Of a stretch of DNA of 64,000 nt, positions 40,445-49,722 are shown piece by piece. The notes under the pieces were generated by a model that saw only the letters and a program-made list of their open reading frames with translations, was not told the origin of the DNA and ran no database searches. The DNA is taken from positions 20,001-84,000 of the forward strand of contig NZ_CP058258.1 of the NCBI RefSeq assembly GCF_013394695.1, given 5' to 3'. Origin of the DNA: Streptococcus sp. oral taxon 061. Lineage in GTDB: Bacteria > Bacillota > Bacilli > Lactobacillales > Streptococcaceae. The first letter of the stretch is position 1. Each line of letters starts with the position of its first letter. A program made the translations under genes and the position numbers.

Positions 40445-40849
40445 ATGACTAAATCATTGATTTTAGTGAGCCACGGTCGTTTCTGTGAAGAACTTAAAGG
40501 TAGCACAGAAATGATTATGGGACCACAAGACAACATTCATGCGGTGGCTCTTCTTCCAGAAGATGGACCAGAAGAATTTACTGCTAAATTTGAAGCTGCT
40601 ATTGAAGGATTGGATGATTTCCTAGTCTTTGCAGATCTTCTTGGTGGAACACCATGTAACGTGGTGAGCCGTCTGATTATGGAAGGTCGTGACATTGAAC
40701 TTTATGCAGGAATGAACCTTCCAATGGTTATTGAATTTATCAATGCAAGCCTAACAGGCATTGATGCGGACTATAAGAGTCGTGCTTCAGAAAGCATTGT
40801 GAAAGTTAATGATTTATTGGCTAGCTTCGATGACGATGAAGATGAATAA
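40445..40849 (+). CDS. mannose-family PTS component IIA
   Basis: This 134-residue phosphocarrier receives phosphate from HPr on His10 (LILVSHGRF). The LLGGTPCNVVSRL segment is typical. It starts three bases after IID and has an acidic tail (DDDEDE). A strong hairpin follows before agaS. Confidence 0.93.
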   Translation: MTKSLILVSHGRFCEELKGSTEMIMGPQDNIHAVALLPEDGPEEFTAKFEAAIEGLDDFLVFADLLGGTPCNVVSRLIMEGRDIELYAGMNLPMVIEFINASLTGIDADYKSRASESIVKVNDLLASFDDDEDE

Positions 40850-40879
40850 GATGTCACAAACCATCTTATAAAAAATATA

Positions 40880-40910
40880 CATGGGAATGGGAGCGACTCC
40901 CATTCCCATG
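40880..40910 (+). terminator. strong hairpin between PTS IIA and agaS
   Basis: CATGGGAATGGGAG (40880-40893), loop CGA, CTCCCATTCCCATG (40897-40910), then TTTTC. The perfect 14-bp stem with only four T suggests a partial terminator or an mRNA 3'-end stabiliser that sets expression of agaS-galM below the PTS genes. Confidence 0.7.
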
Positions 40911-40948
40911 TTTTCAATCATGAAACAATATTAGATTAGAGGTTTTCA

Positions 40949-42112
40949 ATGCTAGATTATACAAAAGAAGATTTGCTTGAGTTGGGAGCAGAGATCACCA
41001 CACGCGAAATTTACCAACAACCAGATGTTTGGAAGGAAGCTTTTGAATCCTATCAAGCCCGCCGTGATGAAATTGCCGCATTCTTGCAAGGGATTGCAGC
41101 TAAACATGACTACATCAAGGTTATCCTGACTGGTGCTGGAACTTCAGCTTATGTAGGCGACACCTTAGTTCCATACTTCAAGGAAGTCTATGACGAACGT
41201 AAATGGAATTTCAATGCTATTGCGACAACAGATATCGTTGCAAACCCACAAACTTATTTGAAAAAAGACGTGGCGACTGTTTTGGTATCATTTGCACGTA
41301 GTGGAAACTCACCTGAGAGTGTAGCAACAGTTGACTTGGCAAAAGCTTTAGTTGATGAGCTTTATCAAGTAACAATCACATGTGCGGCTGAAGGGGAATT
41401 GGCTCTTCAAGCACATGGAGATGATCGTAATCTATTGCTCTTGCAACCTGCAGCTTCAAATGACGCTGGATTTGCAATGACATCAAGCTTTACTTCTATG
41501 ATGTTGACAGCACTTTTGGTCTTCGATCCAACTGAATTTGCTGTTAAAGCTGAACGTTTTGAAGTGCTTTCTAGTCTTGCTTGTAAAGTTCTTGACAATG
41601 TGGCAGATGTGAAAGAATTGGTTGACCTAGACTTTAATCGAGTAATTTACTTAGGTGCAGGTCCATTCTTCGGGCTTGCTCATGAGGCACAACTGAAAAT
41701 TTTGGAATTGACTGCTGGTCAGGTTGCGACAATGTATGAAAGCCCAGTTGGCTTCCGTCATGGTCCAAAATCTCTTATCAATGAAGATACTGTAGTTTTA
41801 GTTTTTGGTACTACGACAGACTATACTCGTAAGTATGACTTAGACTTGGTTCGTGAAGTTGCAGGGGACCAAATCGCTCGTCGCGTTGTTCTCTTGAGTG
41901 ATCAAGCCTTTGGTCTTGAAAACGTTAAGGAAGTAGCACTTGGCTGTGGTGGAGTTTTGAATGACGTTTACCGTGTATTCCCTTATATTGTTTATGGTCA
42001 ATTATTTGCTCTCTTGACTTCACTTAAAGTTGGCAACAGACCTGATACACCATCACCTACAGGTACAGTAAACCGCGTCGTTCAAGGTGTCATTATTCAC
42101 GAATTTAAATAA
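40949..42112 (+). CDS. agaS: AgaS-like sugar isomerase/deaminase
   Basis: This 387-residue protein has two SIS (sugar isomerase) domains: VILTGAGTSAYVGD and SFARSGNSPESVATVDLA in the first, YLGAGPFFGLAHEAQLKILEL in the second, plus YESPVGFRHGPKSL. In other bacteria AgaS deaminates/isomerises galactosamine-6-phosphate to tagatose-6-phosphate. This fits a PTS taking up an amino sugar or galactosyl-hexosamine. SD TTAGAGGTT. It lies after the hairpin, in the same direction as the PTS genes. Confidence 0.88.
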   Translation: MLDYTKEDLLELGAEITTREIYQQPDVWKEAFESYQARRDEIAAFLQGIAAKHDYIKVILTGAGTSAYVGDTLVPYFKEVYDERKWNFNAIATTDIVANPQTYLKKDVATVLVSFARSGNSPESVATVDLAKALVDELYQVTITCAAEGELALQAHGDDRNLLLLQPAASNDAGFAMTSSFTSMMLTALLVFDPTEFAVKAERFEVLSSLACKVLDNVADVKELVDLDFNRVIYLGAGPFFGLAHEAQLKILELTAGQVATMYESPVGFRHGPKSLINEDTVVLVFGTTTDYTRKYDLDLVREVAGDQIARRVVLLSDQAFGLENVKEVALGCGGVLNDVYRVFPYIVYGQLFALLTSLKVGNRPDTPSPTGTVNRVVQGVIIHEFK

Positions 42113-42125
42113 TAAGGAGAGAAGG

Positions 42126-43163
42126 ATGAAAGCATACACAGAACGTGTATTTGGGAAAGTGGATGACAAGGATGTTGTCGCTTATCGCTTTGAAACAGAA
42201 GCAGGCTACCAACTAGAAGTCATGACCTATGGTGCAACGATTCTACGCTATGTAACTCCTGATAAGGCTGGTAATTTTGCCAATGTTATCCTAGGCTTTG
42301 ATGATTTTGACAGCTATGTAGGTAACAGTCCTAAACATGGAGCGAGTGTAGGACCAGTTGCAGGTCGTATCGCAGGTGCGACATTCGAATTGAATGGGAA
42401 AACCTATGAACTCGAAGTCAACAACGCTAGCAACTGTAACCACAGCGGTTCGACAGGTTGGGATTCTAGCTTGTTTGAATTGGTTGAAGTCAGCGACCAT
42501 GGTTTGACTCTTTACACAGAAAGAACAGACGGTACAGGAGGTTTCCCTGGAAATCTTAATATCTGGATCAGCTACCACTTGGAAGAAAATGGTGCTTACG
42601 AAGTTAGCTATAAGGTGACGACGGACCAGGATACCTTGGTCAATCCGACCAACCATAGTTACTTTAACTTGTCTGGGGATTTCACTCAGACGGTTGATCG
42701 CCATGTTTTCCAACTGAATACAGAAGGTATTTACCCAATCGCTCCTGACGGTGTACCTGCAAAAACTCCAGATGCTAACCGAGATGTAGTCAAACATATC
42801 TACAATGGTGCCTTGTTGAAAGATATCTTTGCAGACGAAGATGAACAGATTCAACTCGTATCTGGATTGGACCATCCATTTGCTCTTCCTGCAGGACATG
42901 ATAATGCTGGTTTCCTCTATGACCAAGCTTCAGGTCGCTTCCTGCTCTTCAAGACAGAAGCATCTTGCTTTGTAGTCTACACAGCTAACTTTGTGGATGA
43001 GAGTGTCATGATAGCTGGTCAACCAATGATTCAACATAATGGGATTGCTCTTGAGGCGCAAGCCTTACCAGATGCTATTCATAGTGATCTTAAAAATCAA
43101 GTTATCCTCAAAGCAGGTGAAACTTTTACCAGCAAAACTCGTTACGAAATCGTTGTTAAATAA
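42126..43163 (+). CDS. galM: aldose 1-epimerase GalM
   Basis: GalM interconverts the alpha and beta anomers of galactose/glucose, here preparing beta-galactose released by BgaC for the Leloir pathway. It has 345 residues. Catalytic features are the His in NPTNHSYFNLSG and the Glu in GIALEAQALPDA. NHSGSTGWDS is also typical. Start at 42126 with SD AAGGAGAGAAGG. It is last in the bgaC operon. Confidence 0.93.
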   Translation: MKAYTERVFGKVDDKDVVAYRFETEAGYQLEVMTYGATILRYVTPDKAGNFANVILGFDDFDSYVGNSPKHGASVGPVAGRIAGATFELNGKTYELEVNNASNCNHSGSTGWDSSLFELVEVSDHGLTLYTERTDGTGGFPGNLNIWISYHLEENGAYEVSYKVTTDQDTLVNPTNHSYFNLSGDFTQTVDRHVFQLNTEGIYPIAPDGVPAKTPDANRDVVKHIYNGALLKDIFADEDEQIQLVSGLDHPFALPAGHDNAGFLYDQASGRFLLFKTEASCFVVYTANFVDESVMIAGQPMIQHNGIALEAQALPDAIHSDLKNQVILKAGETFTSKTRYEIVVK

Positions 43164-43165
43164 TA

Positions 43166-43203
43166 AAAATTCTCTGAAGTCATAGGATTTCAGAGAATTT
43201 TTT
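43166..43203. terminator. bidirectional terminator between galM and rnjA
   Basis: AAAATTCTCTGAA (43166-43178), loop GTCATAGGA, TTTCAGAGAATTTT (43188-43201), with A and T flanks. It serves the convergent galM and rnjA. Confidence 0.88.
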
Positions 43204-43204
43204 C

Positions 43205-44884
43205 TTATTCTTCATCTGGCGTGAGAATCATCGGAATGATGATTGGTTCACGTTCAGTGTTTTCGTAAAGGAATGGTCGAATGGCGTTTACGATAGCACC
43301 GTTGACTGATTGGACGCTAGCGTCCTTGTTTTTCAAAGCGATACGAATAGCATTGAAAAGGATGCGTTGGCTTTGACGGATCAAGTCGCCAGATTCGCGC
43401 ATGTAGACGAAACCACGACTAAGGATATCTGGTCCAGAAATAATCATCTGAGACTCAAAGTCTACCGTTGCGACAGCAAGTACAACACCATCTTCGGATA
43501 GGTCTCGGCGGTCTTTTAGGACTGCAGCACCGATTTCACCAATCCGATTTCCATCGACGTAGATATCTTGAGCATTGAAATGACCAGCGATACGAGCAGA
43601 GTTTGCAGTAAGGGCAAGGACATCACCATTGCTCATGATAAAGATATTGTCCTTCTCAACTCCAGTATCTACGGCAAGTCCAGCGTGGACTTTTTGCATG
43701 CGATATTCACCGTGGACAGGCATGAAGTATTTTGGTTTGATGAGGCGGAGCATAAGTTTTTGTTCTTGCTGACCACCGTGTCCAGATGTATGGATGTTGT
43801 TAATCTTACCATGGATAACTTCAACACCAGCTTCAGAAATGATGTTAATCAGCTTGTTGACGCTAGTGGTGTTTCCTGGAATTGGGCTAGATGAGAAGAT
43901 AACCGTGTCACCAGGCTGGAGTTGCACCTGACGGTGAGTTCCGTTAGCGATACGAGAGAGAGCAGCCATAGGTTCACCCTGGCTACCCGTACAGAGGATA
44001 AGAATCTCACCCGCAGGGTAATCTTTGATTTCATTTGGCTCGATGAAGGTTCCCTTAGGAGCTTTGATGTAGCCAAGCTCGATTCCGTTAACAATGGCTT
44101 TCTCCATAGAGCGTCCAAAGACAGCAATCTTACGCCCTGTTTTGACAGCAGCATCAGTCGCTTGTTGGAGACGGAAGATATTTGAGGCAAAGGATGCAAA
44201 GATGATACGTCCTTCGATACCTTGGATAATCTTCATGATAGACTGACCAACGACCTTTTCAGAGTTTGTAAAGGTTGGCACTTCAGCATTTGTCGAGTCT
44301 GAGAGTAAGCAAAGCACTCCGTCTTCACCTAGGGCTGCCATACGGTGCAAGTCTGCAGGTTCACCAACTGGTGTAAAGTCAAACTTGAAGTCACCCGTAC
44401 AAACGATTTTCCCTTGAGGGGTGTGAATAACGATACCCAAAGGCTCTGGAATCGAGTGGGTTGTTCTAAAGAAGGTTGCCTTAAGATTTTTAAAGGTCAA
44501 CTCAGTATTGTGGTTGATTTCGTGAAGTGTAGCGTTGCGCAAAAGTCCGTGCTCTTCGAGTTTTCCACGGATCAAAGCGAGAGCTAGTGGACCTGCATAG
44601 ATAGGGATATTTGCTTGCTTGAGCAAGAACGGAATCCCACCAATATGGTCCTCGTGTCCGTGGGTAATCAAGAGAGCCTTGACGCGGTCGATATTTTCGA
44701 CAATGTAAGAGTAATCAGGGATAACGTAGTCGATACCAAGAAGATCATCCTCGGGGAATTTAATCCCTGCATCAACGATGATGATTTCGTCTTGGTATTC
44801 GATTCCGTATGTATTTTTACCGATTTCTCCTAGACCACCAATGGCAAAAACGCCCACTTCTTCTGGTTTAAGAGTATAGGCCAT
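43205..44884 (-). CDS. rnjA: ribonuclease J1
   Basis: RNase J1 has 5'-to-3' exonuclease and endonuclease activity and is central to mRNA decay and rRNA processing in Firmicutes. It has 559 residues. The metallo-beta-lactamase motif is [13 protein letters not shown], the beta-CASP parts include [17 protein letters not shown] and [16 protein letters not shown], and HGEYRMQ follows. The start is one base after the rpoY stop, so they are cotranscribed. Confidence 0.96.
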   Translation of the reverse strand: MAYTLKPEEVGVFAIGGLGEIGKNTYGIEYQDEIIIVDAGIKFPEDDLLGIDYVIPDYSYIVENIDRVKALLITHGHEDHIGGIPFLLKQANIPIYAGPLALALIRGKLEEHGLLRNATLHEINHNTELTFKNLKATFFRTTHSIPEPLGIVIHTPQGKIVCTGDFKFDFTPVGEPADLHRMAALGEDGVLCLLSDSTNAEVPTFTNSEKVVGQSIMKIIQGIEGRIIFASFASNIFRLQQATDAAVKTGRKIAVFGRSMEKAIVNGIELGYIKAPKGTFIEPNEIKDYPAGEILILCTGSQGEPMAALSRIANGTHRQVQLQPGDTVIFSSSPIPGNTTSVNKLINIISEAGVEVIHGKINNIHTSGHGGQQEQKLMLRLIKPKYFMPVHGEYRMQKVHAGLAVDTGVEKDNIFIMSNGDVLALTANSARIAGHFNAQDIYVDGNRIGEIGAAVLKDRRDLSEDGVVLAVATVDFESQMIISGPDILSRGFVYMRESGDLIRQSQRILFNAIRIALKNKDASVQSVNGAIVNAIRPFLYENTEREPIIIPMILTPDEE

Positions 44885-44885
44885 A

Positions 44886-45119
44886 TTAGAACTCCGTAAT
44901 TTCGAATGCGCCAGTTTCTTTTTCGTAGTCTAGCAATTTGTCTGACAAGAGCTCGATATATTCAACGTTGAATTCTGGACGGTTTTTTTCAACAAGTTCA
45001 CGGGCAATGATACGTCCCTCAAGTTCTGAGTTAGCATCAATGTCTAAGTAAAGTGAGCGTGTTGTTTCACGACGTGGGCTACGGTCTTTAGTTTCTTGAT
45101 AAAAAACTTTGTAAATCAT
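44886..45119 (-). CDS. rpoY: RNA polymerase epsilon subunit RpoY
   Basis: This small accessory subunit of Firmicute RNA polymerase (DUF1447) has 77 residues: [29 protein letters not shown], and [19 protein letters not shown]. It is found paired with rnjA across Bacilli, as here. The start at 45119 has SD AAAGGAAA. A TATAAT on the minus strand near 45240 probably drives both genes. In S. pneumoniae cibABC lies just beyond this gene, but not here. Confidence 0.95.
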   Translation of the reverse strand: MIYKVFYQETKDRSPRRETTRSLYLDIDANSELEGRIIARELVEKNRPEFNVEYIELLSDKLLDYEKETGAFEITEF

Positions 45120-45320
45120 GTGTTTCCTTTCTGTTTTCAGGTCAGCTGTATTCAAAAAATTACCAGCTTGAAGCTGTTTGTTTCTATTTCATTTTCTGCC
45201 TGTATTGACCTTGATTCGTTACAATTATCTCAATTATAACATAAAAAGGGGAATTAGTAAAAGCAGGAAACATGAAAGTAAGGAGCTTGAAATGTGTTTC
45301 ATTGTGCCCGATACAAGTAT

Positions 45321-45349
45321 TTGAAGACTTTGGAATCAAGTGCTATAAT
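45321..45349 (+). promoter_or_regulatory. promoter of the 68-aa membrane protein gene
   Basis: TTGAAG (45321-45326), 17 bases, TATAAT (45344-45349). The start near 45356 rules out the in-frame codons upstream of 45392 as starts. Confidence 0.7.
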
Positions 45350-45391
45350 AAAGTTAGAAAAGAGGTTTTTCCTTATGAAGGAGGGCAGGAT

Positions 45392-45598
45392 ATGTTTCAA
45401 CTAGCTATTATCATTCGTCTTCTGGCCTTTGCGGTATTCGTTGCCTGTGTTTACGGAGGAAATGTTTTGTATACTCGGCTAGAGTATCGGAAAGCCAAAC
45501 TCATTTGGAAGATTGGTTTCGTGACTCTGTATTCGTTTTTCCTTCTCCTGGTGACCTATGTGGTCTGGTTTGTGTTTTACTTTGGTTTGAATTCTTGA
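45392..45598 (+). CDS. small two-segment membrane protein, 68 aa
   Basis: No named family was recognised. The product has two hydrophobic helices (about residues 4-24 and 40-64), joined by a basic loop with LEYRKAKLIWK. SD AAGGAGGGCAGG lies just before the ATG. Its own promoter and terminator make it a one-gene unit between rpoY and tsaB. The intergenic region to its left holds the leftward rpoY promoter and no bacteriocin genes. Confidence 0.75.
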   Translation: MFQLAIIIRLLAFAVFVACVYGGNVLYTRLEYRKAKLIWKIGFVTLYSFFLLLVTYVVWFVFYFGLNS

Positions 45599-45602
45599 GT
45601 GC

Positions 45603-45632
45603 TTGTCCTGTCTATTTGGCAGGACAATTTTG
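45603..45632 (+). terminator. terminator after the 68-aa gene
   Basis: TTGTCCTG (45603-45610) pairs with CAGGACAA (45620-45627), followed by TTTTG. Confidence 0.75.
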
Positions 45633-45708
45633 TTTCAAAACAAAGAAAATTCCCATGTGTCAGCTTTTGTAGTATAATAGTAAGCAGACAAAAAGATAGG
45701 AATGTGTT

Positions 45709-46395
45709 ATGAAAGTATTAGCTTTTGATACGTCCAGCAAGGCTCTTTCTCTAGCCATTTTAGAGGACAAGCAGCTTCTGGCCGAGACTATGATCAATAT
45801 TAAGAAAAATCACAGCATTACCCTCATGCCTGTCATCGATTTTTTGATGGCCAGTCTAGATTTGACACCTAGAGATTTGGATCGAATCGTAGTAGCAGAG
45901 GGACCGGGTAGCTATACAGGTTTGCGAATTGCAGTAGCAACTGCTAAGACTTTGGCTCATACTCTAAACATTGAGTTAGTGGGGATGTCTAGCCTTTTAG
46001 CCCTGGTACCGAGCCGGCAGCAAGGTTTGGTTGTCCCTTTGATGGATGCGCGTCGCAACAATGTTTATGCAGGATTTTATGAAAATGCCCAACCAGTCTT
46101 TCCAGAAGCGCATCTATCTTTTGAAGAGGTGTTAGAAAAAGTCAAGGATGCTGAGCAGGTAACCTTTGTTGGAGAAGTTGGAGCCTTTGTGGATCAAATC
46201 CAAGAACAATTGCCACAAGCTAACTACCAAGAAACCATACCAAACGCAGCGAATCTAGCTCTTTGGGCCTGGGACAAGGAAGCAGACTCCTTGCACGACT
46301 TTGTGCCGAATTACCTCAAGCGTGTCGAAGCTGAGGAAAACTGGCTTAAGAATCATGCCGAGTCCGGCGAGTCTTACATTAAACGCCTATGGTAG
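45709..46395 (+). CDS. tsaB: tRNA t6A biosynthesis protein TsaB
   Basis: TsaB is the ASKHA-fold partner of TsaD in making N6-threonylcarbamoyladenosine at A37 of ANN-decoding tRNAs. It has 228 residues. Features: VLAFDTSSKALSLAIL and EGPGSYTGLRIAVATAKTLA. TATAAT near 45674 is the promoter. It overlaps rimI by seven bases, the start of a tsaB-rimI-tsaD unit. Confidence 0.94.
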   Translation: MKVLAFDTSSKALSLAILEDKQLLAETMINIKKNHSITLMPVIDFLMASLDLTPRDLDRIVVAEGPGSYTGLRIAVATAKTLAHTLNIELVGMSSLLALVPSRQQGLVVPLMDARRNNVYAGFYENAQPVFPEAHLSFEEVLEKVKDAEQVTFVGEVGAFVDQIQEQLPQANYQETIPNAANLALWAWDKEADSLHDFVPNYLKRVEAEENWLKNHAESGESYIKRLW

Positions 46396-46826
46396 GAATC
46401 AAACGAATCCAACAGCAACCTGACTTGGCTCAAGCTATCTATGCTGTTATGGTAGATGTTTACCCAGTCAGCCCTTGGACGCTGGAACAAATCCAAGCAG
46501 ACCTGTCTCAAGACCAGACTTGGTATGCTCTAGCTTATGATGGGGCAGAAGTGATAGGTTTTCTAGCAATTCAGGAGAATCTTTTTGAAGCAGAAGTCCT
46601 GCAAATCGCTGTCAAGAAAGCCTATCAAGGACAGGGGGTAGCTTTAGCCTTGTTTGCAACATTGCCGACAGACAAGGAGATTTTCCTCGAAGTTAGAAAG
46701 TCAAATCACCGAGCGCAAGCATTTTACAAGAAAGAAAAAATGGCGGTCATCGCTGAGCGAAAAGCCTACTACCATGATCCAGTTGAGGATGCCATTATCA
46801 TGAAGAGAGAAATAGATGAAGGATAG
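46389..46826 (+). CDS. rimI: GNAT acetyltransferase RimI
   Basis: This 145-residue GNAT protein has the acetyl-CoA loop [15 protein letters not shown] and the [16 protein letters not shown] segment near the end. RimI acetylates the N-terminus of ribosomal protein S18 in E. coli. The Gram-positive target is less certain. It overlaps tsaB and tsaD, so the three are translated together. Confidence 0.88.
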   Translation: MVGIKRIQQQPDLAQAIYAVMVDVYPVSPWTLEQIQADLSQDQTWYALAYDGAEVIGFLAIQENLFEAEVLQIAVKKAYQGQGVALALFATLPTDKEIFLEVRKSNHRAQAFYKKEKMAVIAERKAYYHDPVEDAIIMKREIDEG

Positions 46827-47826
46827 ATATATTTTAGCATTTGAGACATCCTGTGATGAGACCAGTGTCGCCGTCCTGAAAAACGACGATGAGCTCTTGT
46901 CCAATGTCATTGCTAGTCAAATTGAGAGTCATAAACGTTTTGGTGGCGTGGTGCCAGAAGTGGCTAGCCGCCACCATGTTGAAGTCATTACAGCCTGTAT
47001 CGAGGAGGCGTTAGCAGAAGCAGGAATTACTGAAAACGATGTGACAGCTGTGGCGGTTACCTACGGACCGGGCTTGGTTGGAGCTTTGCTAGTTGGCTTG
47101 TCAGCTGCCAAGGCTTTTGCTTGGGCTCATGGTCTTCCTCTGATTCCTGTGAATCACATGGCTGGTCACCTCATGGCGGCTCAAAGTGTGGAACCCTTGG
47201 AGTTTCCTTTGCTAGCCCTTCTAGTCAGTGGTGGACACACAGAGTTGGTCTATGTTTCTGAAGCTGGTGATTATAAGATTGTTGGGGAGACCCGTGATGA
47301 TGCAGTTGGTGAAGCCTATGATAAGGTTGGACGTGTCATGGGCTTGACCTATCCAGCAGGTCGTGAGATTGACGAGTTGGCTCATCAAGGTCAGGATGTG
47401 TATGACTTCCCACGTGCTATGATTAAGGAAGACAATCTGGAGTTTTCATTCTCTGGTTTGAAGTCTGCCTTTATCAATCTTCACCACAATGCCGAGCAAA
47501 AGGGAGAAAGCTTGTCCAAGGAAGACCTATCTGCTTCCTTCCAAGCAGCTGTCATGGATATTCTCATGGCAAAAACCAAGAAGGCCTTGGAGAAATATCC
47601 TGTTAAAACCCTAGTCGTGGCTGGTGGTGTAGCAGCTAACAAAGGTCTTAGAGAACGCCTAGCAGCCGAAATTACCGATGTCAAAGTTATCATTCCGCCT
47701 CTGCGCCTCTGTGGAGACAATGCAGGTATGATTGCCTATGCCAGCATCAGCGAGTGGAACAAAGAAAACTTCGCAGGCCTGGACCTCAATGCCAAACCAA
47801 GTCTCGCCTTTGATACCATGGAATAA
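46816..47826 (+). CDS. tsaD: tRNA t6A synthase TsaD
   Basis: TsaD transfers the threonylcarbamoyl group to A37 of tRNA, with TsaB and TsaE. It has 336 residues. Features: [16 protein letters not shown], the metal-binding [10 protein letters not shown] (HxxxH), [11 protein letters not shown] and [11 protein letters not shown]. It overlaps rimI by 11 bases. A terminator follows. Confidence 0.96.
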   Translation: MKDRYILAFETSCDETSVAVLKNDDELLSNVIASQIESHKRFGGVVPEVASRHHVEVITACIEEALAEAGITENDVTAVAVTYGPGLVGALLVGLSAAKAFAWAHGLPLIPVNHMAGHLMAAQSVEPLEFPLLALLVSGGHTELVYVSEAGDYKIVGETRDDAVGEAYDKVGRVMGLTYPAGREIDELAHQGQDVYDFPRAMIKEDNLEFSFSGLKSAFINLHHNAEQKGESLSKEDLSASFQAAVMDILMAKTKKALEKYPVKTLVVAGGVAANKGLRERLAAEITDVKVIIPPLRLCGDNAGMIAYASISEWNKENFAGLDLNAKPSLAFDTME

Positions 47827-47828
47827 AG

Positions 47829-47852
47829 AGTCAGCTTGAGGCTGACTTTTTT
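47829..47852 (+). terminator. terminator after tsaD
   Basis: AGTCAGC (47829-47835), loop TTGAG, GCTGACT (47841-47847), then TTTTTT. Confidence 0.85.
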
Positions 47853-47891
47853 GCTAAAATATTTTATAATATGTTAAAAAAGGAAAAGTTT

Positions 47892-47899
47892 TACGAATA
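47892..47899 (+). promoter_or_regulatory. ComX-box sequence upstream of the rgg remnant
   Basis: TACGAATA is the exact ComX (cin) box, 22 bases before the ATG of the truncated regulator. A TATAAT lies upstream near 47866. Whether it is functional is unknown, since an 8-base match may occur by chance. Confidence 0.4.
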
Positions 47900-47921
47900 G
47901 AATAGTAAGGGGAGTTTGGCC

Positions 47922-48077
47922 ATGATTGAAAAAATGGAATTGGGAGAATTTTACAAGGAATTGCGTCTGGCGAGAAAACTCAAGCAGTCAGATGTTGCTT
48001 GTGATGGACTGACAGCATCCCAGCTATCCAAGTTTGAACTAGGGCACTTTTCGTCTTATGCTGTCCTTATTTCATAA
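47922..48077 (+). pseudogene. truncated Rgg/MutR-type regulator (HTH part only)
   Basis: The frame encodes 51 residues: MELGEFYKELRLARKLKQSD, a turn, then LTASQLSKFELGHFSS, which is the N-terminal helix-turn-helix of Rgg-family regulators (normally about 280 residues). It ends at a TAA right after the HTH, and the long C-terminal peptide-binding TPR domain is absent. The next gene starts 24 bases later, so the rest has been deleted. SD AAGGGGAG is intact. Pneumococcus has a full-length MutR/Rgg gene in this neighbourhood. Confidence 0.85.
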
Positions 48078-48101
48078 TTTCATAGTATAGGAGAAAATAA
48101 A

Positions 48102-48770
48102 ATGAAAAAGATAATCTCACGCTACTACTTGTTTATAGCTATTCTACTTGTCATTGCTGACCAGTTCTTGATTCGTCTGGTTTTACACAGCGACCTTGCT
48201 GCAGGTCTATCTGACTTTGCCTATTATTTGTCAGATATGATGTTGAATTTTCTTGTGGTTTTGCTTGCTATTATTGTTATGGTTTGGTTAGGTAAATGGC
48301 AGAAAATCAGCAGCAGAAAATTTAAGGGTTCCTATCTTTTCTATTCCTTTTTAGCTCTTCTTGCTTTTGTTATTTGGAATTTCGTCACATTTTTTATTTT
48401 CCCACCTACTAAAAATGAAATTGCTTATCAACTGGATGTTCCTACTTTTACAGGAGCTACGGCATTTTTGATGTATTTTTTCTATCCTGTAATTGCAGGT
48501 CCCATTTTTGAAGAGATGATTTATCGTGGATTGGTGATGACTGCTCTGGAGAAAGGAAAGAAATGGGGACTGGATGTGCTTGGTTCGGCTGCTTTGTTTG
48601 GGATCTTGCATATTAGTAACCACGGTTGGGTTTTAACAGACTTTTTCTTCTATATGGGTGGCGGTCTCATATTTGCAGTCTTGTTTAGAGTGACAAAGTC
48701 CATTTATTGGCCTATTGGACTGCATATAGTTTACAACGGCATTGGCCAGACTCTCCCCTTGCTGTTTTAG
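48102..48770 (+). CDS. CPBP (CAAX-like) membrane protease
   Basis: This 222-residue membrane protein has about six hydrophobic segments and the CPBP motifs: EEMIYRGLV (Glu-Glu and Arg), FGILHISNH (His) and GLHIVYNGIG (second His/Asn). Members act in bacteriocin immunity, peptide maturation or are uncharacterised. It follows the Rgg remnant, and Rgg regulators often control such peptide-linked genes. SD AGGAGAAA. Confidence 0.88.
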   Translation: MKKIISRYYLFIAILLVIADQFLIRLVLHSDLAAGLSDFAYYLSDMMLNFLVVLLAIIVMVWLGKWQKISSRKFKGSYLFYSFLALLAFVIWNFVTFFIFPPTKNEIAYQLDVPTFTGATAFLMYFFYPVIAGPIFEEMIYRGLVMTALEKGKKWGLDVLGSAALFGILHISNHGWVLTDFFFYMGGGLIFAVLFRVTKSIYWPIGLHIVYNGIGQTLPLLF

Positions 48771-48822
48771 AGTTTCTGCCAATCATAAAAACAAAAGAAC
48801 TGACTAGCTAAGTATTATAAAT

Positions 48823-48847
48823 AAGACTGGTTTTTCAGTCTTTTTTA
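48823..48847 (+). terminator. terminator after the CPBP protease gene
   Basis: AAGACTG (48823-48829), loop GTTTTT, CAGTCTT (48836-48842) and a run of T. Confidence 0.8.
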
Positions 48848-48938
48848 TTTTGGCTGTCTGTTACTAATTTTTGATCAATTCTTTGTTTCCTCAAAATTCA
48901 GAGAACAAATCTCAAAATGTAATCGAAAAATCCAAAGT

Positions 48939-48967
48939 TTGTCAGTCTGAGACTTTTTTTGTATAGT
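48939..48967 (+). promoter_or_regulatory. promoter abutting the lipoprotein start codon
   Basis: TTGTCA (48939-48944), 17 bases, TATAGT (48962-48967). The predicted transcript start, near 48974, coincides with the first base of the ATG, implying a leaderless mRNA. Confidence 0.6.
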
Positions 48968-48973
48968 AGATAT

Positions 48974-49582
48974 ATGAAATTTACAAAAATAATCAGTGGT
49001 TTGCTTGCTCTTGGAGCTTTATTGCTTTGTATGTCAGCTTGCCAGCATATTCCAAAGACACAATTGATTCTATTTGAGTCACTGTCATTCAATATGCCCC
49101 TCAAATCTCTTGAAAAAGTGTTTGGAGAAGCTGATGAAGTGATAGAAGAAACGGAAACCGCCTATCGGGACACTTGGCATGCAAGGGATCCTTATTTCTA
49201 TAAAACAGGGCGGCTTTTCTATCATTACGAAAATATTGCATTGAATGGTTATACAGGTCGAGCAGATTTCACATTTTCAAAATCACATCGCTTGGAAGAA
49301 GCGACAGTTCATATTCCTGTAGCTTCAAAAATGGAGCAACAAGTAGCGCTCTACAATTTATCCCAGACTATAAAAAAAGAAATTGAAGCTCTTCCGACTT
49401 TCAAATCCGTAACTACCGAGACAGTAGGATTATACGATGATGGCTATCGCTATAAAGTCAAATTGCAAGGCCAAAGGAGAGAGCTCTGGGTTGATGTCTA
49501 CCCGATAGAAAATGAATATACTGAAAAAAATGAAGGCTATAAGTATAGAATTCGAATTGATCAATTTCTCATGTATCCATAA
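48974..49582 (+). CDS. lipoprotein-like protein of unknown function
   Basis: This 202-residue secreted protein has a signal peptide (KFTKIISGLLALGALLLC) and a possible lipobox MSACQ with Cys near residue 23. The mature part resembles no family I can name. It contains FNMPLKSLEKVFGEADEVIE, which recalls SmpA/OmlA-type small lipoprotein starts, though the likeness is weak. No SD is seen before ATG 48974 or the in-frame TTG at 48959, and the promoter -10 ends six bases before the ATG. A leaderless start is inferred. Confidence 0.7.
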   Translation: MKFTKIISGLLALGALLLCMSACQHIPKTQLILFESLSFNMPLKSLEKVFGEADEVIEETETAYRDTWHARDPYFYKTGRLFYHYENIALNGYTGRADFTFSKSHRLEEATVHIPVASKMEQQVALYNLSQTIKKEIEALPTFKSVTTETVGLYDDGYRYKVKLQGQRRELWVDVYPIENEYTEKNEGYKYRIRIDQFLMYP

Positions 49583-49722
49583 TGAACCATACTGTTCAGG
49601 GGCTGATACTTGCTATTAGTTTCAAATTCCAGACTGTTTTCTCCTCTTTGAATGTGTTATAATAATTTTTGCTGTGACTGTCTGGAAAGTAGTTGATAAA
49701 GTAATGAATAGTGAGGAGGTTT

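Noticed and set aside
45272..45391. Longer start for the 68-residue membrane protein
   Set aside because: The upstream start precedes the promoter (45321-45349), while ATG 45392 has a strong SD.
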